From: CAJQQY01 sp964352225
GTDB lineage: Bacteria > Bacteroidota > Bacteroidia > Chitinophagales > Saprospiraceae
Assembly: GCA_964352225.1 (NCBI GenBank)
Contig: CAYGRM010000030.1
Coordinates: forward strand, 1-30,559
Direction of reading: 5' to 3'
DNA: 30,559 nucleotides
Part shown: piece after piece, positions 30,430 through 30,559 of the stretch
Layout: the number at the start of each line of letters is the position of its first letter
How positions within the stretch are numbered: position 1 is the stretch's first letter
The notes under the pieces: generated by a model
Databases searched by the model: none
Told to the model about the DNA's origin: nothing
What the model saw: the letters and a program-made list of their open reading frames with translations, nothing else
Position numbers and translations under genes: made by a program

Positions 30430-30559
30430 ACATTTTTCAAACCCGAAAAACTTCTCCGACGCAAGCGAAAAAATATTTCCAACCTGAAAAACTTCTTATA
30501 CGCAATAGAAAACATTTTACCAACCGCAAAAAATACTCAGAAGCACTCTATAACATTTT
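30430..30559. repeat. Three degenerate tandem repeats of about 40 bp
   Basis: After the hairpin, three consecutive units of about 40-41 nt can be aligned by eye: each has an AACC(C/T)GAAAAACTTCT-like start, an ACGCAA or similar middle and an AA(C/T)ATTT(T) end (third copy most diverged). No open frame of convincing quality runs through them. The array reaches the window end, so its full length is unknown. Confidence 0.6.

Overview
The window is an AT-rich chromosomal piece of a member of the Bacteroidota, probably from a draft or metagenome assembly because a run of ten N lies inside one gene at 7354-7363. The phylum assignment rests on a type IX secretion (T9SS) sorting domain, several protein families confined to that phylum, many short-signal lipoproteins, MORN-variant and LysM surface proteins, and promoter-like sites of the TAnnTTTG type. 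A Saprospirales-like lineage would fit, but that is inference. No rRNA, tRNA, CRISPR array or intact transposon was recognised.

Layout. Positions 1-8245 hold a conserved Bacteroidota protein, an M15 carboxypeptidase lipoprotein, a redoxin, an arginyl-tRNA transferase-like protein, a convergent M1 aminopeptidase lipoprotein and a SUKH/pentapeptide protein. Positions 8297-12911 hold dapD, a PAP2-like membrane protein, a secreted kinase-fold-like protein, an alkaline phosphatase lipoprotein and a lipocalin-like protein. Positions 13385-20520 form the metabolic core: five minus-strand genes and a divergent AraC regulator that together read as a trans-4-hydroxy-L-proline catabolic cluster. An epimerase makes cis-4-hydroxy-D-proline, an FAD enzyme oxidises it, a DHDPS-family deaminase makes alpha-ketoglutarate semialdehyde, and an aldehyde dehydrogenase yields alpha-ketoglutarate; an ornithine-cyclodeaminase-family reductase accompanies them. 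Positions 20523-27401 carry envelope proteins, a bifunctional FtcD of histidine breakdown, a Lys/Glu-rich protein whose signal peptide is separated from the body by an in-frame stop, and a four-LysM protein. Positions 27589-30559 carry a FN3-like protein, a scar made of transposase and T9SS-protein remnants around a GC-rich palindrome, and a large T9SS-secreted protein.

The most striking non-coding signal is a family of large intergenic inverted repeats. All four gaps inside the hydroxyproline operon and its divergent control region contain one. Several share GTAGCG/CGCTAC ends, and in three the element contributes the stop codon of the upstream gene. More occur at 1475-1562, 2986-3061, 21964-22148 and 30397-30429. 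An identical 14-mer, TAACAATACTTTTA, lies upstream of two genes, once inside the loop of such an element, and looks like part of a promoter.
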